DNA of 64,000 nt from Candidatus Nitrosoglobus terrae (GTDB lineage: Bacteria > Pseudomonadota > Gammaproteobacteria > Nitrosococcales > Nitrosococcaceae). The translations under genes were made by a program, and so were the position numbers. The notes under the pieces were generated by a model that had not been told where the DNA came from, ran no database searches, and saw nothing but the letters and a program-made list of their open reading frames with translations. This document shows positions 48,525 through 60,137 of the stretch, piece by piece (position 1 is the first letter of the stretch; each line of letters begins with the position of its first letter). The stretch spans positions 1,481,001 through 1,545,000 of the forward strand of contig NZ_AP014836.1 of the NCBI RefSeq assembly GCF_002356115.1. The letters are read 5' to 3'.

Positions 48525-48782
48525 TTATCCATTTCCTCTAGGGATGACAGATGTAACTTGAGATTCTGATTCCATAATATCTGATTCGCTAATTTTTCTC
48601 TTGCCGCCGACTAACCCTTTCTCGCGTTGAATACGAGCATAAATCTCTTCCCTATGAACAGTGACTTCTTTAGGAGCTGTTACCCCAATACGTACCTGAT
48701 TACCTTTCACGCCTAGCACTGTTACTGTAACCTGATCTCCAATCATAAGAGCTTCGCCAACGCGCCGAGTCAAAATTAGCAT
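48525..48782 (-). CDS. csrA: Carbon storage regulator CsrA/RsmA, C-terminally extended
   Basis: A post-transcriptional regulator that binds GGA motifs in mRNA leaders. The first 60 residues are a standard CsrA ([46 protein letters not shown]). The product is 85 residues, against the usual 61-65: an extra charged tail ([16 protein letters not shown] and beyond) follows. Order alaS-lysC-csrA-tRNA-Ser is classical. Confidence 0.96.
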   Translation of the reverse strand: MLILTRRVGEALMIGDQVTVTVLGVKGNQVRIGVTAPKEVTVHREEIYARIQREKGLVGGKRKISESDIMESESQVTSVIPRGNG

Positions 48783-48993
48783 AAATTCCTTCTCCTCTTC
48801 TCAAAAATGGAGCTGTTATTCACAAATCCATGGTCCACCGTATCCATACTAAAATCACAAACTAAGTATATTATGTACTATCCCTCATTTCTCCTTAATA
48901 GAAATATTTTTTATCTGCCGCCCGTATTTTTACAACCTTTTTGAATTGTAATATATAACTGCGCAATTGAATAGCGTTTACAAGCATTCAGCT

Positions 48994-50235
48994 TTAATAG
49001 CTCAAGCCGTTCCCAGAACTATTTTTTTCTAATTCAAATACTGCATGCAATGTGCGTACACTAAGCTCTAGATATTTTTCATCTATAACAACTGAAATCT
49101 TTATTTCAGAAGTTGAAATCATTTGGATATTAATACCTTCTTGCGCCAATGTACGAAACATAGTACTTGCAATACCCGCATGAGAGCGCATACCCACGCC
49201 CACTACTGAAATTTTTGCAATTTTATTATCCCCTCTAACCTCACGGGCACCTAAAGTGCGAGATATTTCTTGCAAAATCTCAAAAGCCTTTTGATAATCA
49301 ATACGATGAACAGTAAAAGTAAAGTCTGTTGTGCCATCTCGACCCACGTTCTGAATGATAATATCTACCTCAATATTAGCATCAGCAATAGGGCCAAGAA
49401 TATGATAGGCAACCCCCGGCTTATCAGGTACGCCAAGTATTGTAAGCTTGGCTTCATCGCGACTAAAAGTAATTCCAGAAATTAGTGGATCTTCCATTCC
49501 CTCTGCCTCAGCTGTAATTAGGGTGCCCCCCTCACTTTCAAATGATGATAATACCCTCAAAGGTACATTATATTTACTAGCAAACTCAACTGAGCGAATT
49601 TGCAGCACTTTGGCACCAAGACTAGCTAGCTCTAGCATCTCCTCATAGGTTAAATAATCTAGCCGTCGAGCTTCAGGAACCACCCGTGGATCAGTAGTAT
49701 AGACCCCATCTACATCCGTATAAATTTGACACTCATGGGCTTTTAGCGCTGCTGCTAACGCCACAGCAGTGGTATCCGATCCCCCCCTACCTAAAGTAGT
49801 AATATCCCCTTTTTCGTCCACCCCTTGGAATCCTGCCACTACCACGATCCTTCCAGATTCCAGATCATTGCAAATACGTTTAGAATCAATATTCTGAATA
49901 CGCGCTTTATTATAAACGCTATCTGTACGAATATACACTTGGGTTCCAGTATAGGAACGGGCTGGTATACCTTGCTTTTCCAGCGCAATACTCAGTAAAG
50001 CAATGGTTACTTGTTCACCTGTGGCAAGTAAAACATCTAGCTCTCTAGGATTAGGCTGCGGATCGATCTCATGAGCCATAGCCAAAAGACGGTTGGTTTC
50101 ACCACTCATGGCTGATACCACAACGACTAGATCATGTCCTTCATGCCGAAATGCAGCAACCTTCTGGGCAACTGCCTCAATACGTTCTAGAGATCCTACA
50201 GAAGTGCCGCCAAATTTTTGAACAATTAATCCCAC
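48994..50235 (-). CDS. lysC: Aspartate kinase, monofunctional
   Basis: Phosphorylates aspartate, the first step of the lysine/threonine/methionine pathway that asd continues. The 413-residue protein has the kinase domain (VQKFGGTSVGSLERI, GFQGVDEKGDITTLGRGGSD, TDVDGVYTTDPRVV) and two C-terminal ACT domains (LGVPDKPGVAYHILGPIAD; VVGVGMRSHAGIASTMFRTL) for allosteric control. It is 61 bases downstream of alaS. No separate internal start for a beta chain is evident. Confidence 0.97.
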   Translation of the reverse strand: MGLIVQKFGGTSVGSLERIEAVAQKVAAFRHEGHDLVVVVSAMSGETNRLLAMAHEIDPQPNPRELDVLLATGEQVTIALLSIALEKQGIPARSYTGTQVYIRTDSVYNKARIQNIDSKRICNDLESGRIVVVAGFQGVDEKGDITTLGRGGSDTTAVALAAALKAHECQIYTDVDGVYTTDPRVVPEARRLDYLTYEEMLELASLGAKVLQIRSVEFASKYNVPLRVLSSFESEGGTLITAEAEGMEDPLISGITFSRDEAKLTILGVPDKPGVAYHILGPIADANIEVDIIIQNVGRDGTTDFTFTVHRIDYQKAFEILQEISRTLGAREVRGDNKIAKISVVGVGMRSHAGIASTMFRTLAQEGINIQMISTSEIKISVVIDEKYLELSVRTLHAVFELEKNSSGNGLSY

Positions 50236-50296
50236 TGTAATAGTAAATACTAGTTTATTAAATATTTTTGTTCTATCTAGCTAAGCTAGAATAAAT

Positions 50297-52918
50297 TTAT
50301 TTTTTTCTAGCACTTAGGCAGTTCCCCACCCAAGTTGGAACTGCTCTAAGCGCCTCATCTAGCTTACTTGGGTTCTTACCACCTGCTTGAGCCATATCAG
50401 GTCGCCCCCCTCCACAGCCATCAACCTGTTCAGCGACAAAATTCACTAAATCTCCAGCCTTAATATAATTAATAGTATTTTTAGTCACCCCGGCAATCAA
50501 TATTACCTTATCTTCTACTACGCTTCCTAATATAATAACAGCAGTAGTTAACTTACTCTTAAGTTGATCAACTGTATCACGCAAAGTTTTAACATCAGCT
50601 CCTTCAATTTTAGCTGCCAAAACCTTAACACCGCAAATCTCTTGTGCTTGAGCGCTTAGATCTCCCCCCTCTACATTGGCCAGCTTAGCTCTAAGTAGCT
50701 GTAACTCTTTCTCTTGCTGTCGAGTTTGTTGTTGTAATTGCTCAATTCTATCAATCACTTTATCAGGCAGAGCTTTAAGTTTAGTTGCAATCGACCTTAA
50801 ACAAATTTCATTCTCCTCAATCCATTGTAACGCCATCTCTCCCGTCACTGCTTCAATACGACGGATACCAGATGCAATACCGGCTTCACTAATTATCTTA
50901 AACAGACCAATATCACCTGTACGCCCAACATGAGTACCTCCACATAGCTCAGTAGAGAAATCCCCCATACGCAAAACACGTACCCACTCACCATATTTTT
51001 CTCCGAATAATGCTAGAATCCCGCTATTCAGAGCTTGCTGTAAAGGCATAATTTGTGTTTCTACTGATAAATTAGCTCTAATCTGGGCATTAACTAAACG
51101 CTCAATTTGATGTAACTGCTCTAACCGTATAGCTCCAAGATGAGAAAAATCAAACCGTAGATGAGCGGCATCCACTAAAGAGCCTTTCTGAAGTACTTGA
51201 TCCCCCAATATTTTTCGCAATGCAGCGTGCAACAGATGGGTAGCAGAGTGATTACGCTTAGTTGGAATCCGATACTCTTCATTTACTTCAGCCTGGACAG
51301 AATCACCCAATTGAAGCTGACCCAAGCGAACCTTACCTATATGAATATGTACTGCTCCGTGCTTACGGGTATCGGAGATATTAAATAATCCATCTGATCC
51401 AAGCAATGTCCCCCGATCCCCTATTTGTCCGCCTGATTCCGCATAAAACGAGGTTTGATCTAAAATGACGATTCCCTGATCACCAGCACTCAGTCGCGTT
51501 ACAGTCTCTGGAGTATCCGTTCCTCGAAATAAAGCTAGGACTTTACCTTCAATCTGTAAGCGCTCATAGCCGATAAATTGAGTCTCACCATCTAGCTGTA
51601 ACTCAGATCCCCCTACTGCCTTAAAGCGGCTAGCAGCCCGAGCTTGTTCACGTTGCTTAGACATAGCGTGCTCAAACCCTTCTATGTCTATAGTAAGTCC
51701 ATGTTCTCGGGCAATATCAGCTGTTAAATCTATTGGAAAGCCAAAAGTATCGTAAAGCCGAAATACCGTTTCTCCAAAGATCATAGAACCTGATAAATGA
51801 GCAATATCCTGCTCTAGAATCTTCAGCCCTTGATCCAAGGTCTCACTAAAGCGTTCTTCCTCCTGCTTCAATATCTGCTTTACCCGCTCTTGAGCTTGGA
51901 ATAACTCTGGATAAGCAGCACCCATCTCTTCAACCAATGGTCGTACCAATCGGTAAAAAAAAGGCTCATGTAATCCCAATTTATGCCCATGCCTGATGGC
52001 GCGGCGAATAATCCGACGCAGCACATAACCACGCCCTTCATTAGAAGGCTGAACCCCATCCACAATTAAAAAAGCACAAGATCGGATATGATCAGCAATG
52101 ACTCTTAAAGAAGCATTCCCACGGCTATGGCTTCCAGAAAGCTCAGTAATTGCTATAATTAATTTACGGAACAGATCAATATCATAATTATCGTGAACAC
52201 CCTGCATTACCGCTGCCAATCGCTCTAAACCCATACCCGTATCTACGGAAGGTTTAGGTAAAGGGGAAAGATGGCCGTCTTTGTCTCGATCATACTGCAT
52301 GAAGACCAGATTCCAAATTTCAATGTATCGATCCCCTTCTTGATCTAAACTTCCAGGTGAACCACCGGCAATATTAGGGCCATGATCATAAAAAATCTCA
52401 GAGCAAGGACCGCAGGGGCCCACATCTCCCATAGACCAGAAATTATCTTTAGCATCACAGCGGGAAAAATGTTTAGGATTAACCCCTACTTCCTTTAACC
52501 AAATATTAGCAGCCTCATGATCATCCTCAAAAACCGTGATCCATAATCTATCCGGGGGTAACGACAATACCTCTGTTAAAAATTCCCATGCATAATAAAT
52601 AGCTTCACGCTTAAAATAATCCCCAAAGCTGAAATTACCTAACATCTCAAAAAAAGTATGATGGCGAGCAGTATAACCAACATTTTCTAAATCATTATGT
52701 TTACCCCCAGCGCGCATACAACGTTGGGCGCTAGTAGCACGATGATAGGATCGAGTTTCCCGGCCAAGAAAAACATCTTTAAACTGAACCATCCCAGCAT
52801 TAGTGAACAGTAGTGTTGGATCATTAGTAGGTATTAACAGGCTGCTAGAAACAATCCGGTGATCTTGCTGGCAAAAATAATCGAGAAAAGTTTTTCGAAT
52901 CTCAGCGCTGCTTTTCAT
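50297..52918 (-). CDS. alaS: Alanyl-tRNA synthetase
   Basis: Charges tRNA-Ala. The 873-residue enzyme has the class II catalytic domain ([40 protein letters not shown]), the editing domain ([13 protein letters not shown] and [13 protein letters not shown] with metal ligands) and the C-Ala oligomerisation domain ending [15 protein letters not shown]. The order recA-recX-alaS is the standard gammaproteobacterial block; it lies 24 bases after recX. Confidence 0.98.
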   Translation of the reverse strand: MKSSAEIRKTFLDYFCQQDHRIVSSSLLIPTNDPTLLFTNAGMVQFKDVFLGRETRSYHRATSAQRCMRAGGKHNDLENVGYTARHHTFFEMLGNFSFGDYFKREAIYYAWEFLTEVLSLPPDRLWITVFEDDHEAANIWLKEVGVNPKHFSRCDAKDNFWSMGDVGPCGPCSEIFYDHGPNIAGGSPGSLDQEGDRYIEIWNLVFMQYDRDKDGHLSPLPKPSVDTGMGLERLAAVMQGVHDNYDIDLFRKLIIAITELSGSHSRGNASLRVIADHIRSCAFLIVDGVQPSNEGRGYVLRRIIRRAIRHGHKLGLHEPFFYRLVRPLVEEMGAAYPELFQAQERVKQILKQEEERFSETLDQGLKILEQDIAHLSGSMIFGETVFRLYDTFGFPIDLTADIAREHGLTIDIEGFEHAMSKQREQARAASRFKAVGGSELQLDGETQFIGYERLQIEGKVLALFRGTDTPETVTRLSAGDQGIVILDQTSFYAESGGQIGDRGTLLGSDGLFNISDTRKHGAVHIHIGKVRLGQLQLGDSVQAEVNEEYRIPTKRNHSATHLLHAALRKILGDQVLQKGSLVDAAHLRFDFSHLGAIRLEQLHQIERLVNAQIRANLSVETQIMPLQQALNSGILALFGEKYGEWVRVLRMGDFSTELCGGTHVGRTGDIGLFKIISEAGIASGIRRIEAVTGEMALQWIEENEICLRSIATKLKALPDKVIDRIEQLQQQTRQQEKELQLLRAKLANVEGGDLSAQAQEICGVKVLAAKIEGADVKTLRDTVDQLKSKLTTAVIILGSVVEDKVILIAGVTKNTINYIKAGDLVNFVAEQVDGCGGGRPDMAQAGGKNPSKLDEALRAVPTWVGNCLSARKK

Positions 52919-52942
52919 AAATTTATTGTTTATCTGCGCTAC

Positions 52943-53395
52943 TCAACGGTCTATCTCATTTAAGGCATAATTAATCTGATCTTGGGTAAATCCCCGGTAT
53001 TGCAAGAAACGAATCTGCTGATTCCGTTCTTTAAGATTACTAGGAATTTTCTGCCCAAAACGTTTATTCCTCGCTTCTACTACCTGCCTGCCCCACTGCT
53101 CTTCTCGCTCCAAATAATAGGTAATTAGATCTTTACTTATTCCCCGCTCTTTAAGCTCAGCCATAATACGATAGGGACCGAAGCCACGATCTACTCGTGA
53201 ACAAATATAGATCTCAGTAAAACGTTGATCGCTTTGTATATTATCTCGACAAAGATCTGTTAATACCGCTTTAATTGAATAAGGTTGATACCCTCTAGCC
53301 ACTAACTTACGCTCTAACTCCCAAGCGGAGTGCTCCCTGCGAGCAAGCATTTCTAATATAAGATTCCTAATTATTAGTAGCTCGCCCTCATTCAT
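52943..53395 (-). CDS. recX: RecA regulator RecX
   Basis: Modulates RecA filaments. The 150-residue protein is made of three-helix repeats with ARREHSAWELERKLVARGY near the start, SRVDRGFGPYRIMAELKERG in the middle and RFLQYRGFTQDQINYAL at the end. It starts five bases after recA, and read-through from recA is the usual mode of expression. Confidence 0.95.
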   Translation of the reverse strand: MNEGELLIIRNLILEMLARREHSAWELERKLVARGYQPYSIKAVLTDLCRDNIQSDQRFTEIYICSRVDRGFGPYRIMAELKERGISKDLITYYLEREEQWGRQVVEARNKRFGQKIPSNLKERNQQIRFLQYRGFTQDQINYALNEIDR

Positions 53396-53400
53396 AAAAA

Positions 53401-54429
53401 TCAGGTTCCTACTTCCTCTGTTTCCACTAAGGCTGGTTTCTGAGGTAATAGCTTTTCCCGAATACTAGCTTCAATAAGCTTAGCTACATCTTTATTTTCT
53501 TTAAGATACTGACGCACATTATCTCGACCTTGGCCAATACGTTCACCTCTGTAGCTATACCAAGCGCCCGCCTTTTCGATAAGCTCCTCTTGGACACCTA
53601 GATCGATAATCTCGCCTTCATAAGAAACCCCTGCTCCATAGAAAATATCAAAAGAAGCCTGTTTAAAAGGTGGAGCTACTTTATTTTTAACCACCTTAAC
53701 ACGGGTTTCATTACCAATAATCTCCTCGCCTTTTTTTAATGCTCCCACGCGACGGATATCCAGACGTACTGAAGCATAAAATTTAAGCGCATTACCTCCG
53801 GTAGTTGTTTCTGGGCTGCCAAATACGACACCAATCTTCATCCGGATTTGGTTAATAAAAATCACCAATGTATTAGAACGTTTGATATTGGCGGTAAGTT
53901 TACGTAAAGCTTGGGACATCAACCGAGCTTGTAGACCCATATGAGAATCTCCCATTTCCCCCTCAATTTCTGCTTTAGGCGCTAAAGCAGCCACCGAATC
54001 TATCACCACGACATCCATTGCTCCTGAGCGCACCAGCATGTCAGCAATTTCTAACGCCTGCTCTCCCGTATCAGGCTGGGAAATAAGAAGATCATCTACA
54101 TTAACTTCCAATCGCTTAGCATACTGGGGATCTAAAGCATGCTCAGCATCAACAAAAGCTGCTGTTCCACCTAACTTCTGCGCTTCTGCTACCACCTGCA
54201 AAGCCAAAGTAGTTTTACCTGAGGATTCTGGGCCAAAAATTTCAACAACACGACCTCTGGGTAATCCACCTATGCCAATGGCAATATCCAACCCCAAGGA
54301 TCCCGTAGAAATTACATCGATCTCACGTATCGCGCTTGCATCACCAAGGCGCATTACAGCGCCTTTACCAAACTGCTTCTCAATTTGCGAGAGCGCAGCT
54401 CCTAGCGCCTTTTTCCGATTTTCGTCCAT
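53401..54429 (-). CDS. recA: Recombinase RecA
   Basis: DNA strand exchange and SOS coprotease. The 342-residue protein shows [20 protein letters not shown] (Walker A), [20 protein letters not shown] (L1 region), [20 protein letters not shown] (L2) and [14 protein letters not shown]. The 150 bases upstream contain no exact CTGT-N8-ACAG LexA box; CTGTAATAATAATCTC is the nearest, and the spacer includes TCCCA...TGGGA symmetry. The ATG is preceded by GAGGTCAGAGG. Confidence 0.99.
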   Translation of the reverse strand: MDENRKKALGAALSQIEKQFGKGAVMRLGDASAIREIDVISTGSLGLDIAIGIGGLPRGRVVEIFGPESSGKTTLALQVVAEAQKLGGTAAFVDAEHALDPQYAKRLEVNVDDLLISQPDTGEQALEIADMLVRSGAMDVVVIDSVAALAPKAEIEGEMGDSHMGLQARLMSQALRKLTANIKRSNTLVIFINQIRMKIGVVFGSPETTTGGNALKFYASVRLDIRRVGALKKGEEIIGNETRVKVVKNKVAPPFKQASFDIFYGAGVSYEGEIIDLGVQEELIEKAGAWYSYRGERIGQGRDNVRQYLKENKDVAKLIEASIREKLLPQKPALVETEEVGT

Positions 54430-54579
54430 CCTCTGACCTCAATTAGGCAGTGTATAAAGCCTTTAATAATAAGAATTATCCCATATATCAGTGGGAATAT
54501 CCTAGCGGGTATATCACTGTAATAATAATCTCATAAAAATCAATATAAAATTTAAACTCATTATATCGAAACTTTCGCC

Positions 54580-55074
54580 CTAAACTTTAAGCGATCCATT
54601 AAGGATACTTAACAATCCTTGTAAGGCACGTTCTACCGATTGCTGCCGTATAGCTTTACGATCTCCAGCAAAATATTCTTGAGCAGCCCACTCCTTTCCA
54701 GATCTCAGCGCCCAAGCGAACCAAATTGTCCCTACTGGTTTTGCTAAAGATCCACCTCCTGGCCCAGCAATACCACTAACTGCAACACTAATTCCTGCAT
54801 GGCTACATGCTATAGCACCTTTTGCCATTTCCTTGACCGTTTCCTCACTTACCGCTCCAAAACAAGCTAGTGTTTCAGCTCTCACTTTTAGCACCTCCTG
54901 CTTAGCTTCATTACTATAAGTAACAAAGCCACGCTCAAACCAATATGAACTACCAGCAATATCCGTAATAGCCTCTGCTACCCAACCACCAGTACAAGAT
55001 TCAGCTGTGACCACCATTAATCCAGATGCTCTTAAAGCCTCACCTAATTGCTGCGCTAGTATTTCTAATCTCAT
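54580..55074 (-). CDS. pncC: Nicotinamide-nucleotide amidase (CinA C-terminal, PncC)
   Basis: Deamidates NMN to nicotinate mononucleotide in the pyridine salvage cycle. The 164-residue protein is the stand-alone CinA C-terminal domain: LMVVTAESCTGGWVAEAITD with the nucleophilic serine, and SVAVSGIAGPGGGSLAKPVG. The order pncC-recA is common in gammaproteobacteria. Confidence 0.93.
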   Translation of the reverse strand: MRLEILAQQLGEALRASGLMVVTAESCTGGWVAEAITDIAGSSYWFERGFVTYSNEAKQEVLKVRAETLACFGAVSEETVKEMAKGAIACSHAGISVAVSGIAGPGGGSLAKPVGTIWFAWALRSGKEWAAQEYFAGDRKAIRQQSVERALQGLLSILNGSLKV

Positions 55075-55281
55075 TACCGTAAATCTACCGTCTTCGGATT
55101 TAAGCTGCGATCTTTTCTCTAAATTTTCATACTACTTCAGGAATTCTTGCCATAAACTGACGTAGTTATGAAAATATAATTTTACCCTATTAGGATAGGC
55201 ACTCTCTTGTATCTATCCAAAAAATTAAAAGGATTTTAAGCTTCAAATATCTATTAACCAGTCGCGATCCAAAAAGCCATA

Positions 55282-57858
55282 ATGCCTGCTAATAACCCCC
55301 TAACACTGCATACGCCTATGATGCAGCAATATTTACGAATTAAAAACGAGCATTCTAATACCTTATTATTTTATCGTATGGGAGATTTTTATGAGTTGTT
55401 TTATGAAGATGCGCAACGTGCTTCTAAATTACTAGATATTACCCTAACAACCCGGGGGCAATCAGCAGGAAAACCTATTCCTATGGCAGGAATTCCTTAT
55501 CACGCGCTAGATTCTTATCTAGCAAAGCTGATACGACAAGGAGAATCCGTAGCTATCTGCGAACAAATAGGTGATCCAGCTATAAGTAAAGGCCCCGTTG
55601 AACGCCAAGTAGTCCGAATCATTACTCCTGGAACAGTTACCGATGAAGCATTGATGGAAGCCCGGCGGGATAGTTTGCTTGCTGCCATTCATAGACAAGG
55701 GGGAATTATTGGATTTGCCGTATTAGATCTCAGTAGTGGGCGCTTTAGCATTTTAGAAGTAGATAATGAAACAGCCGCTGCTAGTGAGCTCGCCCGAATC
55801 CAGCCGGCAGAGCTTTTAGTCAGCGAAGAATTGGCATTTACCTTAATCGATCCTCAGCAACAAAGAAGCGCAATACGTACTTTACCTCCTTGGTATTTCA
55901 ATACACAAACCTCCAAATCTCAGCTTTGTCAACAGTTTGGGACCCAAGATTTAAAAGGATTCGGTTGTGACGTACTAGACGTTGCTATTGCAGCTGCCGG
56001 ATGTCTATTACAATATGTACGCGATACTCAACGTACTAGCACTCCCCATATCCAAACAATTCAAGTAGAACGACAAGACACTAGTATTATCCTTGATCCT
56101 ACTACACGATCTAACCTAGAACTAGAAAAGAGCTTAAATGGTACCACAGATCATACCTTAATTTCAGTACTCGATCGTACTATAACTGCGATGGGAAGCC
56201 GCTTATTGCGACGCTGGCTACATCGACCTCTACGAGATCACGTTCTACTCAGGCAGCGCCAGCGAGCTATTACTACGCTTTTAGCGACCAATCTAGCTAA
56301 TCCTCTTAAAAGTTTTTTCCAAGGTATTGGCGATATGGAACGGATTCTCTCTCGTATCGCATTACGTTCAGCCCGTCCACGGGATCTAGTTCAATTACGC
56401 CAAACCTTAAGCCTGTTACCGGAAATTCAAGCTTGCTTATTATCTTTAGATAGCCCGCTTCTCCAATTATTACATCGGCACCTAGGCCCATTTCCAGAAG
56501 TTTACCAACTGCTGCAGCAAGCTATCCGTGATCGTCCCGCTCAATTGATCCGAGATGGGGGAGTTATTGCCTCAGGTTTTGACTCTGCATTAGATGAATT
56601 ACGGCAATTAAGTGAAAATACTGGGCTCTTTTTAGTAGAATTAGAACAACAAGAGCGCAAGCGTACTGGAATTTCCACTCTTAAAGTAAATTACAATAAA
56701 GTTCATGGTTATTATATTGAAATAACCCATGCTCAAGCTAATAAAGCCCCTAGCCATTATACTCGCCGCCAAACGCTAAAAGGGACTGAACGCTATATTA
56801 CACCTGAGCTAAAAAGATTTGAAGATCAGCTATTAAGCGCTCGATCTCGAGCACTTATTCGGGAAAAAATACTCTATGAAAAACTACTTGATCAATTAGC
56901 AGATCCACTGCCCCTATTGCAGCGCTGCGCTAATGCTTTAGCGGAACTAGATGTCCTTAACAATTTAGCAGAGCGAGCTGAAACGCTAGCTTATGTAAAG
57001 CCTACATTAACCGATCAGCCAGGAATTTTTATTCAACAAGGCCGTCATCCAGTGGTTGAACAAACTCAAGATTCCCCTTTCATACCTAATGATCTCAGTC
57101 TTCATCAAGATCGGAGAGTCTTAATTATCACCGGCCCTAATATGGGAGGAAAATCTACCTATATGCGCCAAACGGCCTTAATTGTTCTATTAGCTCATAT
57201 CGGAGGCTTTGTTCCAGCACAGCAGGCAATTATCGGCCCTATCGATCAGATCTTTACTCGTATTGGTGCCGCAGATGATCTTGCTGGAGGACGATCCACC
57301 TTTATGGTAGAAATGAGTGAAACTGCTAATATTCTCCACAACGCAACTCAAAACAGCTTAGTGTTGATCGATGAAATTGGTCGCGGTACCAGCACTTTCG
57401 ATGGATTATCCTTAGCCTGGGCCGTCGCCTCTCACTTAGCATGTAAAATATGCGCTTTAACCTTATTCTCTACCCATTACTTTGAATTAACCACACTTCC
57501 TGATCATTTTCCTAATGCAGCTAATCTTCATCTCAGTGCAATTGAACATGAAGACCATATCGTTTTTCTCCATACAGTTAAGGATGGTCCGGCTAGCCAA
57601 AGCTATGGCCTCCAAGTTGCCGCATTAGCTGGTGTTCCTAAAGAAATCATTGCACAAGCACGACAGCAACTTGCAAAACTAGAGAATCACGCTCAAGAAA
57701 AATTAATTTATAATTATAAACTATTAGAAGAAGCAGCTATTGATCACCCTATAGTCCAAGTAATACAACACCTAGAGCCAGATGATCTTAGCCCCCGAGA
57801 AGCCTTACAAATACTTTATAAGCTAAAACAATTATTAGTTTCAGCAGTAATAGACTAA
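55282..57858 (+). CDS. mutS: DNA mismatch repair protein MutS
   Basis: Recognises mismatches and starts repair with MutL. The 858-residue protein has the mismatch-contacting Phe36-x-Glu38 ([12 protein letters not shown]), the connector and lever domains, and the C-terminal ABC ATPase ([39 protein letters not shown]). It is divergent from pncC; its end is five bases from the convergent tsaB. Confidence 0.98.
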   Translation: MPANNPLTLHTPMMQQYLRIKNEHSNTLLFYRMGDFYELFYEDAQRASKLLDITLTTRGQSAGKPIPMAGIPYHALDSYLAKLIRQGESVAICEQIGDPAISKGPVERQVVRIITPGTVTDEALMEARRDSLLAAIHRQGGIIGFAVLDLSSGRFSILEVDNETAAASELARIQPAELLVSEELAFTLIDPQQQRSAIRTLPPWYFNTQTSKSQLCQQFGTQDLKGFGCDVLDVAIAAAGCLLQYVRDTQRTSTPHIQTIQVERQDTSIILDPTTRSNLELEKSLNGTTDHTLISVLDRTITAMGSRLLRRWLHRPLRDHVLLRQRQRAITTLLATNLANPLKSFFQGIGDMERILSRIALRSARPRDLVQLRQTLSLLPEIQACLLSLDSPLLQLLHRHLGPFPEVYQLLQQAIRDRPAQLIRDGGVIASGFDSALDELRQLSENTGLFLVELEQQERKRTGISTLKVNYNKVHGYYIEITHAQANKAPSHYTRRQTLKGTERYITPELKRFEDQLLSARSRALIREKILYEKLLDQLADPLPLLQRCANALAELDVLNNLAERAETLAYVKPTLTDQPGIFIQQGRHPVVEQTQDSPFIPNDLSLHQDRRVLIITGPNMGGKSTYMRQTALIVLLAHIGGFVPAQQAIIGPIDQIFTRIGAADDLAGGRSTFMVEMSETANILHNATQNSLVLIDEIGRGTSTFDGLSLAWAVASHLACKICALTLFSTHYFELTTLPDHFPNAANLHLSAIEHEDHIVFLHTVKDGPASQSYGLQVAALAGVPKEIIAQARQQLAKLENHAQEKLIYNYKLLEEAAIDHPIVQVIQHLEPDDLSPREALQILYKLKQLLVSAVID

Positions 57859-57863
57859 AACTA

Positions 57864-58556
57864 TTACACCAATACGGGCACCGAGGTTTTTATCGCTACA
57901 TCATTACGCAGATAAATAGGCAATGCATCCTCTGCTACTACTGCCTCGCCTCGAGCAAAGGCCGCTACTCCAAGCTGAGCTGTTGCGCTAGCACGAGGGT
58001 AATGTTCTGCTTCCCATCCATTATTATTATTAACAGCTCTACCCAAGCGTGCACGCAGTTTATCTCCATAAACTCCCCAACCTGTACCCACTCCTAGCCA
58101 ATTTCTATCTTTTACTAAGGGTACCATTTGTGGAATACAAACACATTCGACGCCATTCAAGGTAACTAAACCATTTTCTACTCGCTCATAAACACCCCAG
58201 TAAACTTCATTCATCCGGGCATCAATAGCAACTAAAGATTTCCTTGCTCCGCTAGCTTGTGCTAAAGATGCTAAAGAGGAAATAGGTATCACAGGAAGAT
58301 CATGAGCAAAAGCAATTCCTTGTGCCACCCCCGCACCAATCCGTACCCCAGTAAAAGATCCAGGCCCGCGCCCAAATGCTAGAGCATCAATGGTATTTAG
58401 AGAAACTCCCCCTTCAGCTAGTATAGCCTCTAGCATATTTAAAATTAGATTGGCATGTCCTTGAGGATTTACCGTAAAACGCTCATAGACTTGACCAGCT
58501 ATCAAAAGTGCTGCAGAACAAGCTTCCGTTGAGGTATCTAGGGCTAACAGTTTCAT
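57864..58556 (-). CDS. tsaB: tRNA threonylcarbamoyladenosine synthesis protein TsaB
   Basis: Acts with TsaD and TsaE in t6A37 formation on ANN-decoding tRNAs. The 230-residue ASKHA-fold protein shows LLALDTSTEACSAALL, IDALAFGRGPGSFTGVRIG and LPVIPISSLASLAQAS. It lacks the metal-binding histidines of TsaD, as expected. The gene is convergent with mutS and divergent from the rhomboid gene. Confidence 0.95.
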   Translation of the reverse strand: MKLLALDTSTEACSAALLIAGQVYERFTVNPQGHANLILNMLEAILAEGGVSLNTIDALAFGRGPGSFTGVRIGAGVAQGIAFAHDLPVIPISSLASLAQASGARKSLVAIDARMNEVYWGVYERVENGLVTLNGVECVCIPQMVPLVKDRNWLGVGTGWGVYGDKLRARLGRAVNNNNGWEAEHYPRASATAQLGVAAFARGEAVVAEDALPIYLRNDVAIKTSVPVLV

Positions 58557-58624
58557 ATAGGATAAGCTAACTTAGTTTTCTTAAAAATTTAGATCATAGT
58601 ATTTTAACTATATAATCCGCCATA

Positions 58625-59293
58625 ATGATTCCTGTTATAAACCCTAACCCAACTACACTTCAGCCTGTAGTTACTATTGGTATCATAATTATTTGTGTAT
58701 TTATTTTCTTATGGGAAATTTCATTAGATCCTAAAGAAATAACACGAGCTATATATTACTTTTCAATTACCCCAGCGCTCTTTCTACACCGAATAAATCT
58801 AGCAATCCATAGCCCTATTCCCATTGAGCTTACCCTGATTACTTCAATGTTCTTTCACGCAAACTGGCTACATTTAGCAGGTAATCTTTTATTTTTTTGG
58901 ATCTTTGGAAAAACTATCGAAGACGCCATGGGTCATATTCGCTTTATCCTCTTTTATTTACTTTGCGGAAGTATCGCTACCATGTCATATATCCTAATCT
59001 ACCCTACTTCTTATACTCCTGTAATAGGAGCGAGCGGAGCTATCTCTGCAGTATTAGGGGCTTATTTTCGATTATTTCCTAGATCTAAGATTATTGTTTT
59101 TTATCTACATGGCATTTATCCAAGCCTCACTCAAGTACCCGCAGGATTAGTACTAATTATCTGGTATGGGCTACAGCTTTTATACCCCATATTTGTAGGT
59201 ACTGATCAAGAAACCGTTACTTGGGAAATCCATTTAAGTGGATTTGCTGCAGGTATGTTATTAGTACCATTATTTCACCGTACAATAAAATAA
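58625..59293 (+). CDS. Rhomboid-family intramembrane serine protease
   Basis: A 222-residue inner-membrane protein with six predicted helices. The catalytic serine is in VIGASGAISAVLGAYF (helix 4), and the catalytic histidine in WEIHLSGFAAGMLL (helix 6). The WxxxxxxR-type loop 1 appears as LAGNLLFFWIFGKTIEDAMGH. Rhomboids cut single-pass membrane proteins near their top; targets are unknown here. Confidence 0.92.
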   Translation: MIPVINPNPTTLQPVVTIGIIIICVFIFLWEISLDPKEITRAIYYFSITPALFLHRINLAIHSPIPIELTLITSMFFHANWLHLAGNLLFFWIFGKTIEDAMGHIRFILFYLLCGSIATMSYILIYPTSYTPVIGASGAISAVLGAYFRLFPRSKIIVFYLHGIYPSLTQVPAGLVLIIWYGLQLLYPIFVGTDQETVTWEIHLSGFAAGMLLVPLFHRTIK

Positions 59294-59308
59294 TCTTATT
59301 CTCTATCA

Positions 59309-59344
59309 ACAAGCTAGCTCTAGCTTGTATAGCATCCTTTTTTT
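59309..59344. terminator. Intrinsic terminator after the rhomboid gene
   Basis: ACAAGCTAG (59309-59317) and CTAGCTTGT (59320-59328) form a perfect stem with a two-base loop, followed on the plus strand by CATCC and eight T residues. It lies between the convergent rhomboid and methyltransferase genes. The distance from stem to the T run (eight bases) is longer than ideal. Confidence 0.5.
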
Positions 59345-59369
59345 ATTTTGTTAAATAATTTTAATTGAT

Positions 59370-60137
59370 TTATTGAGAGGCCGCTATCTTAACAAGAGGC
59401 TGGTTTATAATCTCCTCGGAAAATCGTTTATTGTTTCGCGCTCGCACTAATTTCCAATAACCAAATAGGTTTGTGGAAGTAATATCAATAACTTCTAAGC
59501 TAGTTTCCTTTACAAAAGATTCTAAGCAAAGATCCGGATGGAATCCAAGAAATCTTGAAAGTGGCGTGAGTAAGCGCTCAACTGTAGCAAGTGCAGGGTT
59601 AACACTTTGAAAATGATTCAAAATAAAAAGCTCACCATTAGGTTTACATACACGTTTTAACTCATTAACTAGCCTCTCTGGATGAGGCACCACAGAAGCT
59701 ACATAAGTAGCCGCTACTTTATCAAAGTAATTATCAGGAAAATCCATGCACTCGGCGTTCATTACCCGGAGCTCAATGACGTTATCTAGCCCTAAATTTT
59801 CCTTCCTAGCACGAGCCTGTTCAAGCATTTCTGGCGAGATATCAATTCCAATTATCTGCACATCACGAGGGTACAAGGGTAAAGATAAGCCTGTTCCAAC
59901 ACCAACTTCAAGGATTATCTCACCTGATCTGCAGTTTAATCGTTCAATACTTTCTTTACGCCCTCGCTGCATTACTGGCCCAAACCAAGTATCATAAAGA
60001 CTCGCATAACGCTTATAAGCTTTTCTTACTGCGTCGATGTCTAGACGAGAATGCTGTTTCTTTTTACCCTCAAAAACCATATTATTTTGATTAATATTAT
60101 TTTTAAGCTGTTCTAATTCGTTAGTTTTCTTGTTCAC
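59370..60137 (-). CDS. PmtA-like SAM methyltransferase
   Basis: A 255-residue soluble class I methyltransferase. YASLYDTWFGPVMQRGRKE, motif I EVGVGTGLSLPLYP, GIDISPEMLEQARAR, FPDNYFDKVAATYVASVVPHP and LKRVCKPNGELFILNHFQS match the Rhodobacter-type phosphatidylethanolamine N-methyltransferase PmtA rather than UbiE. Lipid methylation is the likely role. The first 30 residues are a Gln/Asn/Lys-rich tail not seen in PmtA. No cotranscribed neighbour. Confidence 0.75.
   Translation of the reverse strand: MNKKTNELEQLKNNINQNNMVFEGKKKQHSRLDIDAVRKAYKRYASLYDTWFGPVMQRGRKESIERLNCRSGEIILEVGVGTGLSLPLYPRDVQIIGIDISPEMLEQARARKENLGLDNVIELRVMNAECMDFPDNYFDKVAATYVASVVPHPERLVNELKRVCKPNGELFILNHFQSVNPALATVERLLTPLSRFLGFHPDLCLESFVKETSLEVIDITSTNLFGYWKLVRARNNKRFSEEIINQPLVKIAASQ

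Noticed and set aside
49270..49648. Plus-strand frames inside lysC
   Set aside because: They are antisense shadows of a well-supported gene.
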